NCBI RefSeq assembly: GCF_017591425.1
Contig: NW_024465369.1
Location: 28,997,001 to 29,061,000 of the forward strand
Reading direction: 5' to 3'
DNA from: Ochotona curzoniae
Lineage: Eukaryota; Chordata; Mammalia; Lagomorpha; Ochotonidae
DNA length: 64,000 bases
Positions 11,560 through 23,064 of the stretch are shown in pieces. The first letter of the stretch is position 1; each line of letters begins with the position of its first letter. Under the pieces are notes generated by a model, which searched no databases, had not been told where the DNA came from, and saw only the letters and a list, made by a program, of their open reading frames with translations. The position numbers and the translations under genes were made by a program.

Positions 11560-11999
11560 CCTGTAATTTTTTGTTTGGTTGTTTGTTATTTTTTGAACCT
11601 GTCATCGATACTGTCTCAACCCAGATGTTTCGAAGAATGGAACTCGCATTATTCTTAACATATTGTTTACCCATTACTATGTCAATTAATTCCATAATGT
11701 TGTATATTGAAACTGAGGCCTTGTTGGGGCTTTTAACCGACCGGATCTTTACTCTGTTAGACCTATCTTCAGACCATAGAAGGTCTCCCCAGGAGGCCAC
11801 TGAACTTATCTGGACAATAAGACGCTGAACTTTATGCTAGGCATGTGCATGTGTTTTCAAGCAATGAATCTCAACTGAACTTGAACTATGGTTATGCAAC
11901 AAGGTGGAGGAATCCACCATGGGGGGAGGGGTATGGGGAGGGGTGGGGGGAATCCCCAGCGCCTATAAAACTGTACTACATAATACAGTGTAAGCAACA

Positions 12000-12004
<5 letters not shown>
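11560..12004 (+). promoter_or_regulatory. L1 3'UTR with G-rich tract and poly(A) signal
   Basis: The 3'UTR is about 440 bp. Positions 11921-11951 hold five closely spaced runs of four to six G separated by A, TAT, A and T, a strong G-quadruplex candidate. A guanine-rich tract is a conserved feature of mammalian L1 3'UTRs. AATAAA at 11999-12004 runs directly into the A tail, as in other L1s with weak polyadenylation that allow read-through. Confidence 0.85.
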
Positions 12005-12040
<36 letters not shown>

Positions 12041-12048
<8 letters not shown>

Positions 12049-12058
12049 GAAAATGGAG
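12041..12058 (+). repeat. L1 target-site duplication, 3' copy
   Basis: Exact 18-bp copy of 5301-5318 directly after the poly(A) run (12002-12040). The lack of any difference supports a recent insertion. Confidence 0.95.
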
Positions 12059-14444
12059 CCTTAGGCTTCCCTTTACCCCTCCTAAAGAAACCGGGTAGAA
12101 GATCCACATTTAGAGAATGAAAGAGTGAACAGTTTTTGTAAAATTCACTTTTTGAATTATATATCCACTGAAAGAATACCTACTTTGTGAAAACCTTATA
12201 AGCAATGAACTGTTTATTTCACAATGAGGCTCCTAGAAATAATCTCAAAAGAAACACATCTTACTTCTGTAGAAAACCCAGGGGGATGTTATTCATAAAA
12301 AATTACCCCAGCACAGGCAAAATGACAACTTATGCAAATCCATCAAAGAACTGAGGAGGAAATACTTCTTACTGACTAATGTTTTCCCTTGCCATCTGCT
12401 TTTTCTCAAGTGTATAAATCCACCCTATAGTATAATCAGATTGATAGTCCTTTTTCCTCCCTCTTTGCTGGTTCTACACCACTATTCGCTAGTGCCTACT
12501 TTACTTGCCTTTCAAGCAAAAGCTAGTACAGATACTGAAAGTGCTTTTAAGTTGCAACAAGCCTGAACTTTTGTGGCATGCAATTTTTGTGATATATTTT
12601 CTGAACAGCAATTATTATCATATGTTTTTCACACAATCTGTATGCCATGGAGACACATGCAGACTAATAGGATCAGGTGTTTAAGTGTCCAAATGATTTA
12701 CTGTCTTATCAAATACAGTGGAATTAAGATTTTTCTTATAATAATGTCATGTTCTCTCACCCATGTTTGCTTTCCAGAGTGAGATAGGGCTGATATTACA
12801 ACTAGGTCAGACCATTGAGTGCTCAATATGTACATCAGCCTGAAGAGTATTAATATATGACCTTTTACGGTTTGATGAATTGAGATATGGGAATTACTGT
12901 CCTGGGTATCTTGTCTCCTGAGCTTAATGACAATGCAGACACACATTTTAAAATGAATTCTGCAGATTGCTTCCTTGTACTTTCTATAAGTATTTTTGAT
13001 TTAGAGATCCAACTACTCCTTTACCTGTATAGGACAAAGAAGATAGAGACAAGCAGATTTTTGACCATTTTATGCTACCTGCCAACACAGGGGATAGCAC
13101 AAGAAAGACTTGATAACATACGCTAAGTAGAGTTATGGTTTCAAGCAACTTTATAGTTAAAGTGATGAATTTCACACAATATTTCTGGCAGAAATTTGGC
13201 CTTCAAAGGTGCTTCACAGATAGGCAGATTGATGTATAAAATAATGAAAATATCACTACAGTAATTGGTAGCTTCTTGAAAATAAATATCTCCTCTAACT
13301 GCTGTGTGTAATGCTTCAGCATTTTGAAGTATTGATGTAAAGGTCAGAGAGGATATGGAGGCCCTGAAATAAAGCCACAGTATACTTCATATGATTCTAT
13401 TACGGCTGGCTCAGAAATCTGGTCAGGCTAAGAAATGGTGATAGCCCTATAACATGCCCACAGAAAGCATCATGTTTCATCACAGAAGGATATTTTGATG
13501 GATTTTTCTACTACTATGTTAGAAAAATGGGATCATTTTTCTAGGCAATCTCAGAAAACACATCTTTTAAATAAATACACTGCAGGACTTAGATTTCTAT
13601 TCCTCTGGCATCTTGGAATAATCGAACCACAGAGGGGTAGCAGTGATGATCAAAAGGGCTGTAAGAGTTGCAAACAAAAAGAAAATTCGAGTAAGTCATC
13701 AAGATGATTTACTGTGTTCATAAACCCCTATAGGCAAATTTTTTTATTGAATTCTATAAATGGGGGAGTTCCCGTGGAATAAGTTTTTCTACATGCATTC
13801 AATTTTTCCATGATTGAAATCAGATGGAAGAAAAGACAGTATTGTACCCACTGCTTCTCAGATTTACCATACTGACTTCTCATGATACAATTTGGGTTTA
13901 CAAGGTAAACATGAATGATGATACATTTAGTAACATGACAAAATGAGTATTTTTTGTTTGTCCATGTATCTTTACAGCACAGGTACTAAGCTCAAAGTTA
14001 ACTGGAAATTTGTTATTATGAGCTGGAGCTTGTCAATTTTTGCACATCTATACTAATTAAAAATATCGTAAGCCAAAATCCAACTGGTTCCACTTAGACA
14101 AGGTATCCTCTCTTCCACTTGTCTTTCCATTACTTTTCTGCTGAGGTTCCCTGTCTAAATTTAAAGACACGCTCTCAACCTGTAGACTCACTCACATCAT
14201 AGTTTCTCGAATGCACATTTTAGAAGATGTTCTTTTTAGTTAGAGTTCTCAAAAATTCCAAATGACAGAAGGTGAAGGAAAGAGAATAATCCCATATGAA
14301 TCAACCCCTTAAATCAACACATGGAAGCATAACATTATTGTCAAAGTTAGAAACACCAGTTATCAGGCTTGTAAGAGTTTCCTGAACTCGGGTTACAGGA
14401 GGGAATGTGTGTTATTGGGTATATTTTATACATACCAAGAGGTA
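12059..14444. other. Unassigned AT-rich DNA
   Basis: No exon, RNA gene or repeat family is recognised in this 2.4 kb. Open frames up to about 80 codons on both strands show no domain and overlap one another, as expected by chance. Confidence 0.5.
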
Positions 14445-14448
14445 TTTT

Positions 14449-15147
14449 TGAGAGAGGAGTTAGAGTGGGTAGTAGGCAGTTAAGGTATTCTGGGTCCCCG
14501 AGTAAAAGAGAATTTCCCCACCATGTCTTGGACTCACCAGAGCACGTCTCTTTCAAGGGACAGGGGTGCTATTAGCATATCAATCCCCCACCTGAAGTAT
14601 TGGCCATCCCCTCTGGCCATTGTGGGAGGGCCTCAGGCTGATCTCTTTATCATTGAAAGGAGAGCAGGAAGAAGTAATACACATCTGCCTAAGGCCTGGA
14701 ATGTCCTATGTCTGGTATCTCTGACCTTTTGTCCCAAGGCCAGGTACCTTGGAAACCAGGAATTTTCTTTGTTTATGGAGAAACATCTTTGAGGGAAACC
14801 TTTAAAAGGTGCATTCCCCACCATTGATACGGGTTCTTCTTGTCCTCCTGCCACTATGGCAGAGGCCTAGGGTTCTTCTTCTCTTCCTGCCACTATGGCA
14901 GGGGGTTCTTGTCTTCCTGCCACTATGGCAGAGCACTGGGGTCCTTTTCCTCCTGCCACTATGGCAGGGGGTGAGGGTCCTTTCTATCTCAAAACCCCCT
15001 CCCGTCACTAGGACGGGAGTCTTCTCTTCTCAGCTTTTTTAATAAATCTTGCGTTAAAACTAAACTGTGTCCGCATGAAAATTCTTCTTTCCTGCGAGAC
15101 AAGAATTTGAGGTTGCTGCCATACTCGGAGTCAAAAATCCTGCAACA
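14449..15147 (+). mobile_element. Solo LTR (family A, copy 1) with internal minisatellite
   Basis: About 700 bp, starting TGAGAGAGGAG and ending near 'tgcaaca', with AATAAA at 15041-15046. It aligns along its length with 18639-19260: 'gggtagtaggcagtta', 'ccccaccatgtcttgga', 'ccttttgtcccaaggccagg', and 'aaactgtgtccgcatgaaaa' occur in order in both. A 4-bp 'tttt' direct repeat (14445-14448 and 15148-15151) may be the target-site duplication. No gag, pol or env-like sequence adjoins it, so it reads as a solo LTR of an endogenous retrovirus. The retroviral class is not determined. Confidence 0.75.
14831..14975 (+). repeat. Hairpin minisatellite, about 4 units of 34-39 bp
   Basis: Four units each contain 'ctgccactatggcag', a perfect 6-bp inverted repeat around 'cta', separated by 'ggttcttct..' or 'ggggtcc..' spacers. 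Copy 2 of this LTR has a single degenerate unit ('cttgttactatggcagagca'), so the array expanded within copy 1 or its direct ancestor. Another inverted repeat, 'cccgtcactaggacggg', follows just downstream at 15001-15017. Confidence 0.85.
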
Positions 15148-15151
15148 TTTT

Positions 15152-16511
15152 GATTATGACTGTGGAGAGAGGGAAGCAGTAACTGCAGACAAAACTGATT
15201 TGAGCAAGAATGCATAGTTAGGGAGACACACCATCCATCTGACTCAGCAATTACAATTTTAAGATGAAGGAAGATAGAAACTTGTATATGGTTCACATTA
15301 ATGATGTTAGTGAAACACATAGTTTACTTATTCTGATAATATATCTACCAGGAATTTTTTATACTATGAGTTAGCCTTCCATGAAGCTTGCTTATCAAGA
15401 GATAAAACAGCGCCAGCAGAGTAGCACCTGTCCAGTGTCTCTGACAGTTAGGGATCAAAGCTTTCATCTCCAACTTTAAAAAGTGATACCCAGGTTCTAT
15501 TCTGAGAATTTTTACTGTTGCTTTGATATCTACTAATCAGTACATGTTAAAATGTGAATCATAATATAATTCATCACTGCAAGAATAATCCTCCTGGATA
15601 GATAAAATTGGCATTCTGATTTTGAACTCAAATCTCCAATGTGAATCTGTTCCTAGATGCATTCACCTCACAAAATCATGAAGCTATGTTTGTTACCCTT
15701 TCAAGCAAAGGTAACTGACTAAAGATACTCAAATGCACCAAGATAATGTCACTTTGTTTTGTTAACTTCACCAAGCAACATTTGCTGTCTAAATTTACTC
15801 ATACTCTGTTGCAACCTCTACTCAGAAATACTATTCGGAACTACCTAAACTGAATCAGTTTGTTAGGAAGATTTAACACCTTTGTTTTCTACTGATTTTT
15901 CCTACTCTACCAAACTTAAACTTTGAACAGGTGTTTGCTGTCCAGATTCAGAGACAACTCCAAAAAGAGACTTAAAATTCCCAAAGCTCATAAAGGGATA
16001 TAAATGAACAGTGTATGGTTCTAGTATGCACACGATGCAATTTAAGTTGCAAAGTAAAACAAGTTAGATTTCCATTTAAGTTTGAGAAATCTATGTTTCA
16101 TAGAAGTTAGATGACTAATTCCAATTTTGAAGCTGTTCTCAGTTTAGTTTGGTTTTTGTTTTGGTTGGTTTTCGTTTGCTTGTTTGTTTTACATTTACCT
16201 GGATAAGGCACCACAAGAGTATATGTGATGTTGTGGCAAAGCAATGAATATATGCAAAAACAAAGTAAAATTAAAGTTAACAAGTAAAATATTTTCATAG
16301 TGAAGTAAAATATATACCAAGTGAATGTTGAAGTCATTGTGATATTATTAAGTAGTTTTCTGGTTTTTTTTTTCAGTTTGCACTAATGCTTTGCGCAGAG
16401 TGGAAAAGAATAAACATTTTGCAAGCAGGTTACTGTGTAGTAAATACAAAGTTCTACAGCAAAATATTAAGGGGTATTACAAGTGCTAGCAGATGATTCT
16501 TCCAAAAAGTA

Positions 16512-16565
<54 letters not shown>

Positions 16566-17207
16566 AGGACTTCAAAATGCTCATGGAAACTACATATTAA
16601 AGGAAAATGAAATTTTTGCAGAAGTTTTCCGGAGCTCCCCCTTTTCTCCATCTCTGTTAGTGTTAGGTATTATAGCTGCAACATTTAAAAACTCTTTGTG
16701 CACCAATATAAACTATCAGGATTTTAAGTTAGATTGAATTACACATTTTAGAGGAGTTATTTCCAACTTACCACTCTATTTGAGCTTGAAATTTTAACAC
16801 TGATGTTATGTTTGGGAATTGTGTTAAGCTGAGAAGCTTTGATTTTGTCTTAAGATCAGGAGAGAACAAAAGCTCAAGGATACTTAACAAAATGCCAGCA
16901 TTAATGGAGCAAGAGAGACATTTTCTGTGTTTTGGATCTTCTTCATATATTCCTCTAACATTTTGTTTCTGGGTTATCTGTTACTCATCATTCACCAAAC
17001 CAGGGAATCTTCAGGGAAGTTCCAATGACATAACTTTTGAGTTTTGGATCAGCCCAGTTAAAAATTCTCGCTGAAAAAATCTGATTGGGTTTTCAAGAAA
17101 TTAAATGTAATGGACTTTATTGGGATTTTTCATTAAATTTCTTTGTTAATAAAAATGTATTTTAGGCATTCATGATTAATAGACTTAAAAGACACTTTTT
17201 AAAATTA
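15152..17207. other. Unassigned DNA between the two LTRs
   Basis: AT-rich, with no recognisable retroviral coding sequence, primer-binding site or polypurine tract, which argues against a provirus joining the two LTRs. It contains a T/G-rich 'gttt' stretch at 16139-16190 and an (AT)n microsatellite (annotated separately). Confidence 0.55.
16515..16562. repeat. (AT)n microsatellite
   Basis: About 48 bp of uninterrupted alternating AT following 'tatgtgcat'. It is likely to be length-polymorphic. Confidence 0.9.
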
Positions 17208-17521
17208 AAAAGATTCATTTTTTATTGGAATGTCAGATATACAGAGAGGAGGAGAGACAGAGGAAAATCTTCAATCAGATGATTCATTCCCCAAGTGGCC
17301 ACAATGACCGAAGCTGCACCAATCTGAGGCCAGGAGCCTCCTCTGGGCCTCCCACATGGGTGCAGGGTCCTAAGGCTTTGGACCGTGCTCAACTGCTTTC
17401 AGAGGCCACAAGCAGGGAGCTAGATGAGAAGCTGGGTCATTGGGACAGGAACCAGCAACATATGGGATTGTGACACATGTAAGGTGAGGATAGCTGCTTA
17501 GGCTACTGTGTGCTGGACCCC
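17208..17521 (-). mobile_element. CSINE, near full length, minus strand
   Basis: The reversed A-tail 'aagattcattttttattgg' is followed by 'cagatatacagagaggagga', 'cattccccaagtggccacaa', 'gccaggagcctcc', 'agggagctagatgaga', and the decayed reversed head ending 'gctggacccc'. Intermediate divergence. Confidence 0.85.
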
Positions 17522-18499
17522 AAAATACTTTTATGCGGAAAAGTTACATCAATGACATTCCAACAGTTTTTAAAAACTGATTTGTATATTCATGAATGCT
17601 AGAATTTTTTGTCCTTGATATCTAGAAGTAACTAAGCACTGTGTGAGAGTCTAAAATGTAGATACACAGCAAGGAAAATATAACCAAACCATTATTCCAT
17701 ACCAGCATGTATATTATGTGAAACAATTTAGTGTTGCCTAGGAATCATGGTAAGAGGTTACCTTTTAAATTTTGTTCTCAAATACTTTCAGCATCTCTAT
17801 TTGCTCACATGAAATTGAGCTAACTTTCAGATGCCTAGTGCCCTGGTCTGGTCTCTCCAAGATAATGGTACTGTCACAGGCTTCCAGTCTTAGCTAGTAA
17901 CAACAACAAAAAGCCCTACATAAATTATAACAGTAATTCTCCCAGAATAAATAGAGGAATTGTGACTAAAAAGAGTTAGATTATATGGCCAGGTTTAAGT
18001 AGATTTATCATGACAAATTATATTTGACCACAAAATAAAATAAATAAAAATTTTTATATTAAAAGCACATTTTACTTGAAATCATTATCTTGTTACTGAA
18101 GTTTACAATCTAAAATTGGAATTAAATAGACACTAAACAGAATAACTATTTAAAACCAGATGTATAAATATGATGGAGAGTTCTTTCATTACTTACTAGT
18201 GTTTATTTAATCATTAGTTACTACTTAATCATAATCCTATCTAATTAATTTCTAAATAACACATTTTCATTTTTTACCAATCAAAATTCTCATAAATCAA
18301 AATACCTAACAAATCAGTATTTCTCATTAAATAAACTATTCAAATTCTACCCATCTGTTCAATCATTCAATTATGCATGCATCAAACATTAATTAGAAAC
18401 CTATTGTAGCTGCAGATACAGATATAAATTGAAGTGGGACATGGTAGAATATTTAATTGCTCCAAAGTTTTGTATGATAAAACTGAAACTTTTTTTTTC
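17522..18499. other. AT-rich DNA, nothing recognised
   Basis: No gene, RNA or repeat is identified. Composition is strongly AT, with several short poly-A/T runs. Confidence 0.5.
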
Positions 18500-18634
18500 C
18501 TTTTTAAAAAATATATTTTTTCTTACTTGAAAGGGCTACAGAGAGAGGGGTGGGGAAAGACAGAGATATCTTCCATCTGTAGTATCTTCCAAAAAGCTGC
18601 AATAGCCAGAGCTCAGCCAGCCCAAAGCTGGCAG
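18500..18634 (-). mobile_element. CSINE fragment, cut by the LTR insertion
   Basis: Reversed tail and right body ('acagagagaggggtgg', 'agacagagatatcttccatc', 'gctgcaatagccagagctca') stop at the LTR boundary. The remaining half is not recognised beyond the LTR. Confidence 0.6.
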
Positions 18635-18638
18635 ACAG

Positions 18639-19260
18639 TGTGAGAGGAGTTAGACTGGGTAGTAGGCAGTTAGGGCATTCCGGGTACCCAAGTCATTTTT
18701 CCTCAAATATAAAAAGAGTATTTTCCCCACCATGTCTTGGATTCACCAGAGCACCTCTCTCCTGAGACAAGTGCATATCTTATCAGAAATGCTTCCCCAA
18801 GAGACAAGGGCGACATTAACATATCTATTCCCCTCCTGAAGGATCAGCCCCATTCCGTCTCTCGGCCATTGCCAAGGGGGAGGGCTTCATACTGGCCTCT
18901 TTATCATTAGAAAGGGACCAAGGAAGTTGGCCAGTGACACCTTTCTGGCCTTTTGTCCCAAGGCCAGGTACCCTGGAAAGCAGGAATTTTCTTTGTGGGG
19001 AAACATCTTTGAGGTAAACCTTTCAAAGATGCTTTCCCTACCATTGATACGGTCTTTTTCACTTTTCCTCTTGTTACTATGGCAGAGCACTGGGGTCCTT
19101 TCTATCTCAAAGCCCCTTCCTGTCACTAGGACAGGAGTCTCCTTTCTCAACTTTTCTAATAAATCTTGCTTTAAGACTAAACTGTGTCCGCATGAAAATT
19201 CTTTCCTGCAAGACAAGAATTGAGGTTGTTGCCGTACTCGGGGTCAAAAACCCTATAATA
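18639..19260 (+). mobile_element. Solo LTR (family A, copy 2)
   Basis: About 620 bp, starting TGTGAGAGGAG, with AATAAA at 19158-19163. It is collinear with the LTR at 14449-15147 but lacks the expanded minisatellite and carries an extra segment near 18689-18720. A possible 4-bp duplication 'acag' lies at 18635-18638 and 19261-19264. Different flanking repeats from copy 1 suggest two independent insertions, each reduced to a solo LTR. Confidence 0.75.
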
Positions 19261-19640
19261 ACAGGATGGTTTCAAACTTGTAATTGTTTTTTTAGGCCAT
19301 TAATAGGGGCTGGGATTGGGATTAGAATTGCTGCCAGATGATTTGCCAGAGCTACAGGAGGAAGATTAGCCTAATACATCACTGTTGCATCCCAAAAACA
19401 TTTTCTTGAGGAAATGTCTTTCAAAAGCATCATGAAGTGCTTCTGAAAGAAGAAACATTTGAGTTTAGTATTAGATAAGAAGCAAAACATTTCTTTGTGA
19501 ATATGAAAACAAAAGGAAGATTTTAACTTGAATGTTGATTTAACAGTATTAACTATAGTCACAGTATGTAATTAACCTAGATGCTCACTACTAGATAAAG
19601 AAAATGTGGAATCACATACATACATTGAAATATTATTTAG

Positions 19641-19949
19641 AGCCTGGCTTGATAGCTAGTGGTTAAAGTCCTCGCCTTGGGATCCCATATGGGCACTGGT
19701 TCTAATCCTAGAAGCCCTGCTTCCCATCCAGCTCCCTGCCTGTGGCCTGGGAAAGCATTCGAGGACAGCCCAGAGCCTTGGGACCCTGCACATGCATGGC
19801 ACACCCGGAAGAGGACCTGCGCTCCTGGCTTCGGGTTGGCTCAGCTCTAGCCGTTGTGGTCACATGGGGAGTGAACCATCAGATGGAAGATATTCCTCTC
19901 TGTATATCTGCCTTTCCAGTAAAAATTACTTAAAAAAATTTTTTTAAAA
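19641..19949 (+). mobile_element. CSINE, full length, + strand
   Basis: The head 'agcctggcttgatagctagt' leads into 'ggttctaatcc' (B box), 'ccatccagctccctgcctgt', and a tail ending in A-rich sequence. A perfect 14-bp duplication 'gaaatattatttag' lies at 19627-19640 and 19950-19963. Confidence 0.93.
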
Positions 19950-19963
19950 GAAATATTATTTAG

Positions 19964-22575
19964 CCGTAAAGAAAAAAATAAAGTTCTGTTATTTACTGCA
20001 AAAGTAATCCAACTGGAACATGTAAGTTTAAATAAGCCAGACAAAAAAATACAATTACCCTTTATTTGTATGTGTAATAGTAACTGTTAGAGGATAAAAA
20101 TGCATAAGGAATAAGCAGTTATGCAAGGAATATAAAAACACAAAAAAATGAAAGAAAACAAGTCCCAGAGCACAGAAGAATGATTAAATTTCACGATGAA
20201 TGTTATATATGCGTTCTGTAAAGAATACAATCAATGCGATTTTATGTATAAAGCATAAGTAGACAGAAATGCTGATTATTGTGGTTTGATCTATGAACAC
20301 TGTATGTGTTCATAGATCATAAGTGTGTACAATGATTCCATTAATAAAAATATTTAAGCCTTGGAGAAAGTAAAAATTTAAAATGATTTTGATTTTTTTA
20401 AAAGAGGGACTAAAATAAAGTATAATTCAGAAAATGCTGCAGAGTTTAGTACGTATGGGGTTTTTGGTGCACGTTAGGAATGATGGTTGAGAAGAAAGCT
20501 GGAAAAAAGTAGGAATTAGAGTAAATGCAAAAGTATTTAGGGTTACTGTCTAGATTCTAGTAGATCATTGGAATACTTATGCAGGAAGATCATACAAGGT
20601 ATTCCTTATTATAAAAATACTGTTCTCTTATTGTAATGGATAGATCAAATGTTGGAACTAGGGAAGAGTGGAAAACTACTGAAGAACTCCAGGTGAGAAA
20701 TGATGAAGGCATAAAGCCAGCCAACTACAGACAGTTCTGAGGAGATAGTTATGGCCAGAAAGATTGAAGGCATTCTCAGAGCAGAAAATACTTCCTGATA
20801 AGTTTTGAATCTCAACATTTAAAAATGTCTAACTATACTGAGTCTTGAAGAATGACTGTAGTTCAAAATTAATTAGTTTCAAACACAGGATGAAAATAGA
20901 CGGGCATTCTTCACATATCACATTTAGAGTGCAGTCAAATGGTTCACTTGGCTTTGTTTCTGTTCAAAGCGTACAAAGAAGATCTGAGAAACTGGGTGGA
21001 GTGAGTTGTGCATATTTAAATGGTATCTACATTCCTACCTGCTAAAATTCCAAAGAACCAGGGGGTACTTGATTAAAAGACTAATTGCTCAAGCAGTGTT
21101 CATTGCCTTTATTCCGTAGAGAAGGATGAGGTCTCTCAAAGACAAAGGAATATAAAAATAAAGTCTCTGAAGAACTTAGGGGATTGCTGTACTATGCTTT
21201 TAATGATTGTTAGCACCCACCCCTATTCAAGCAATACATGCTGCCTATTTTTTGACTAATCTATTCAACTTGATTAGTAAAGTCAAGGTATGACTTGCCA
21301 CTCTGGAATTTCTGACTGAAATTCATTTCTACAACTCTTCTTCAATCTGTTTTCTTTCTTTAAGCCACTTCAGTCAACTGTGGAAAATTCAACAAGGACA
21401 TAGGATGTCAACAAAACCTGGCTACAATCATGCTAATTTTGCAAGGATTCACTTTGCGTCTCAGTCCCACCATCCTTCCTCTCTTCACTAAAGCATCGCA
21501 GTCCTCTGGCTTTGAACTGTTAATTGGTACATCATACAGCAGGTTCTTTGCCTCAGTCATTGGAACCCAAGTAGGTTATTTTCAATTTCTAAATATGTCA
21601 AATCTTGCTTAGGATTCTATGATTGAAACCTACTCACCAAAGTTTACAAGACCTGTGGAGCCTTTAAAGCTAAGTAATATGTTTTGAAAAGCAAGCATAA
21701 CTTCAAAAAATGACTTGTAGGAAGAACGTAGAAAGAAACTTAAGGGTTAAGTTATGATTTTTGTGACAGTTGGGTAAATAGGAGTTAATTGTTCATTTTG
21801 TGTAATTCTGTGGAAGAATGCTCACACCAAAGCATACTACGGCAGCCTGACCCATTATACATTTGTCATCAAGAATGACACATTTCCTGTTTTATCTAGT
21901 TAACAAGGAACTTAAAATCAATTTGCCTCTCTTGGAATTAACGCATTACCTTTAGTCATTGCTGACGATTTTTGAGGTTGAGAAGTTAAATTTTCTGAGG
22001 CCTTTTGGTTCTGTGTATATGAATACTTGATAAGAGAAGGAAAAAAGAGTATCCTCCTACATGAGGAAACTGAAAGTTGAGCAAATTAAAATTTGATTTA
22101 TTGCATGATAAAATGTGCACAAATGAAGCCATAGCAATAAATCTGGCTTAAAGTAAGGATATGGGTATAACCAACATGATTAGATTATACTAATTTTGGC
22201 CTGTTTGGGAAGATGCCTAGAATCTATCAGTGTTTTCATATTTTGTATGTAGAGAGTATATTAACCCTTTGAGGCTGCCAGCCATCATTTTATGTAATCT
22301 CTCATGCATTTGAACAAAAAGACAAGACAAAAACATTTGCAAATATCACTAAAGAAGTTATTAGTTATTTCTTCTATTTTACTAATGTAACAATTTTCAA
22401 TGACTGGTAAGACACTGCTTCATCCTATTGCTCAATCTGGTTGAAATAATGGAAGTCTTTGAGTACATTTATTTTGATTAAGAAATGTGCATTACTGTCA
22501 GAATTGTGACACAGCAACAGTTTTAGCTGTCACTTGTAAAATTTGCATCTCATGTTAGAGTTCCCATATAAAAAT
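19964..22575. other. Unassigned DNA
   Basis: No coding exon or repeat family is recognised apart from the inverted repeat at 20287-20319. Open frames of up to 66 codons have no recognisable domain. Confidence 0.5.
20287..20319. repeat. Perfect 14-bp inverted repeat with 5-nt loop
   Basis: The arms 'tgatctatgaacac' and 'gtgttcatagatca' are exact reverse complements around 'tgtat'. The sequence is not low-complexity and does not belong to a recognised repeat. It could fold as a hairpin in DNA or RNA. A template-switch mutation is a simple origin. Confidence 0.9.
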
Positions 22576-22817
22576 TGGTGTCCAAACTTGTTTCTTGATA
22601 ATGGATTTGGAAAGGCAAGACGATGGATGACCCAAGAACTTAGGACTCTGCTACCCATTCCAGACAGAAATTGGACTTTGTGGATCCTGGCTTCAGCCTG
22701 GTCTAGAACAGGATATTGTACTCATTCGGGTACTGAACATATGGAAGATATTTTTCTGCCTTCCTGTCAGCTGCTCTGTTTTTCAAATAAATAAATAAAT
22801 AAATAAAGCTTTAAAAA
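22576..22817 (+). mobile_element. Old partial CSINE, + strand
   Basis: The right two-thirds of a C-repeat is recognisable: 'gtggatcctggcttcagcct', 'gaacatatggaagat', then 'tttttcaaataaataaat' with a short (AAAT)n tail. The head is not recognisable. Confidence 0.65.
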
Positions 22818-23064
22818 AGAATTATGGATTGTAAAAGTTTAAAGACAAGGAGCTTCTTCCTATTCTGAACTCTCCTGAGTCTTTTCTGGTCACAAATCCC
22901 CTCTGAAACTCAGCTTCAAAAATGTAAAATAAAAGATATGAGCTGCATAACTAGTGCCTTTGTTTCCAGCCTTAGTTACAGCTAACCATTTTCATTTTTC
23001 AATATTTAATAAAATAAAATAAAATATAATATACATTTATAAATAGATTAAAATATATTAATAC

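Larger units (their letters stand above)
5319..12040 (+). mobile_element. Full-length, apparently intact LINE-1 (L1)
   Basis: The element is 6,722 bp. In order it has a 5'UTR of about 1.4 kb starting 'ggggaaagaagatggccg' (a canonical L1 start with a YY1-type AAGATGGCC), ORF1 (6729-7691), a 55-bp spacer, ORF2 (7747-11559), a 3'UTR of about 440 bp with a G-rich tract, an AATAAA overlapping the tail, and an unbroken run of about 39 A. A perfect 18-bp target-site duplication brackets it. Neither ORF has a stop or frameshift, and every catalytic motif checked by eye is present. Together these indicate a very recent insertion that is probably retrotransposition-competent. Activity itself cannot be read from sequence. 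Confidence 0.97.

Noticed and set aside
14802..15008. Minus-strand open frame with repeated CHSGR peptide motifs
   Set aside because: The repeats are just the translation of the hairpin minisatellite inside the LTR; no domain and no independent support.
14449..19260. A complete provirus bounded by the two LTRs
   Set aside because: The intervening DNA shows no retroviral coding blocks, and the LTRs differ in structure and in their candidate duplications.
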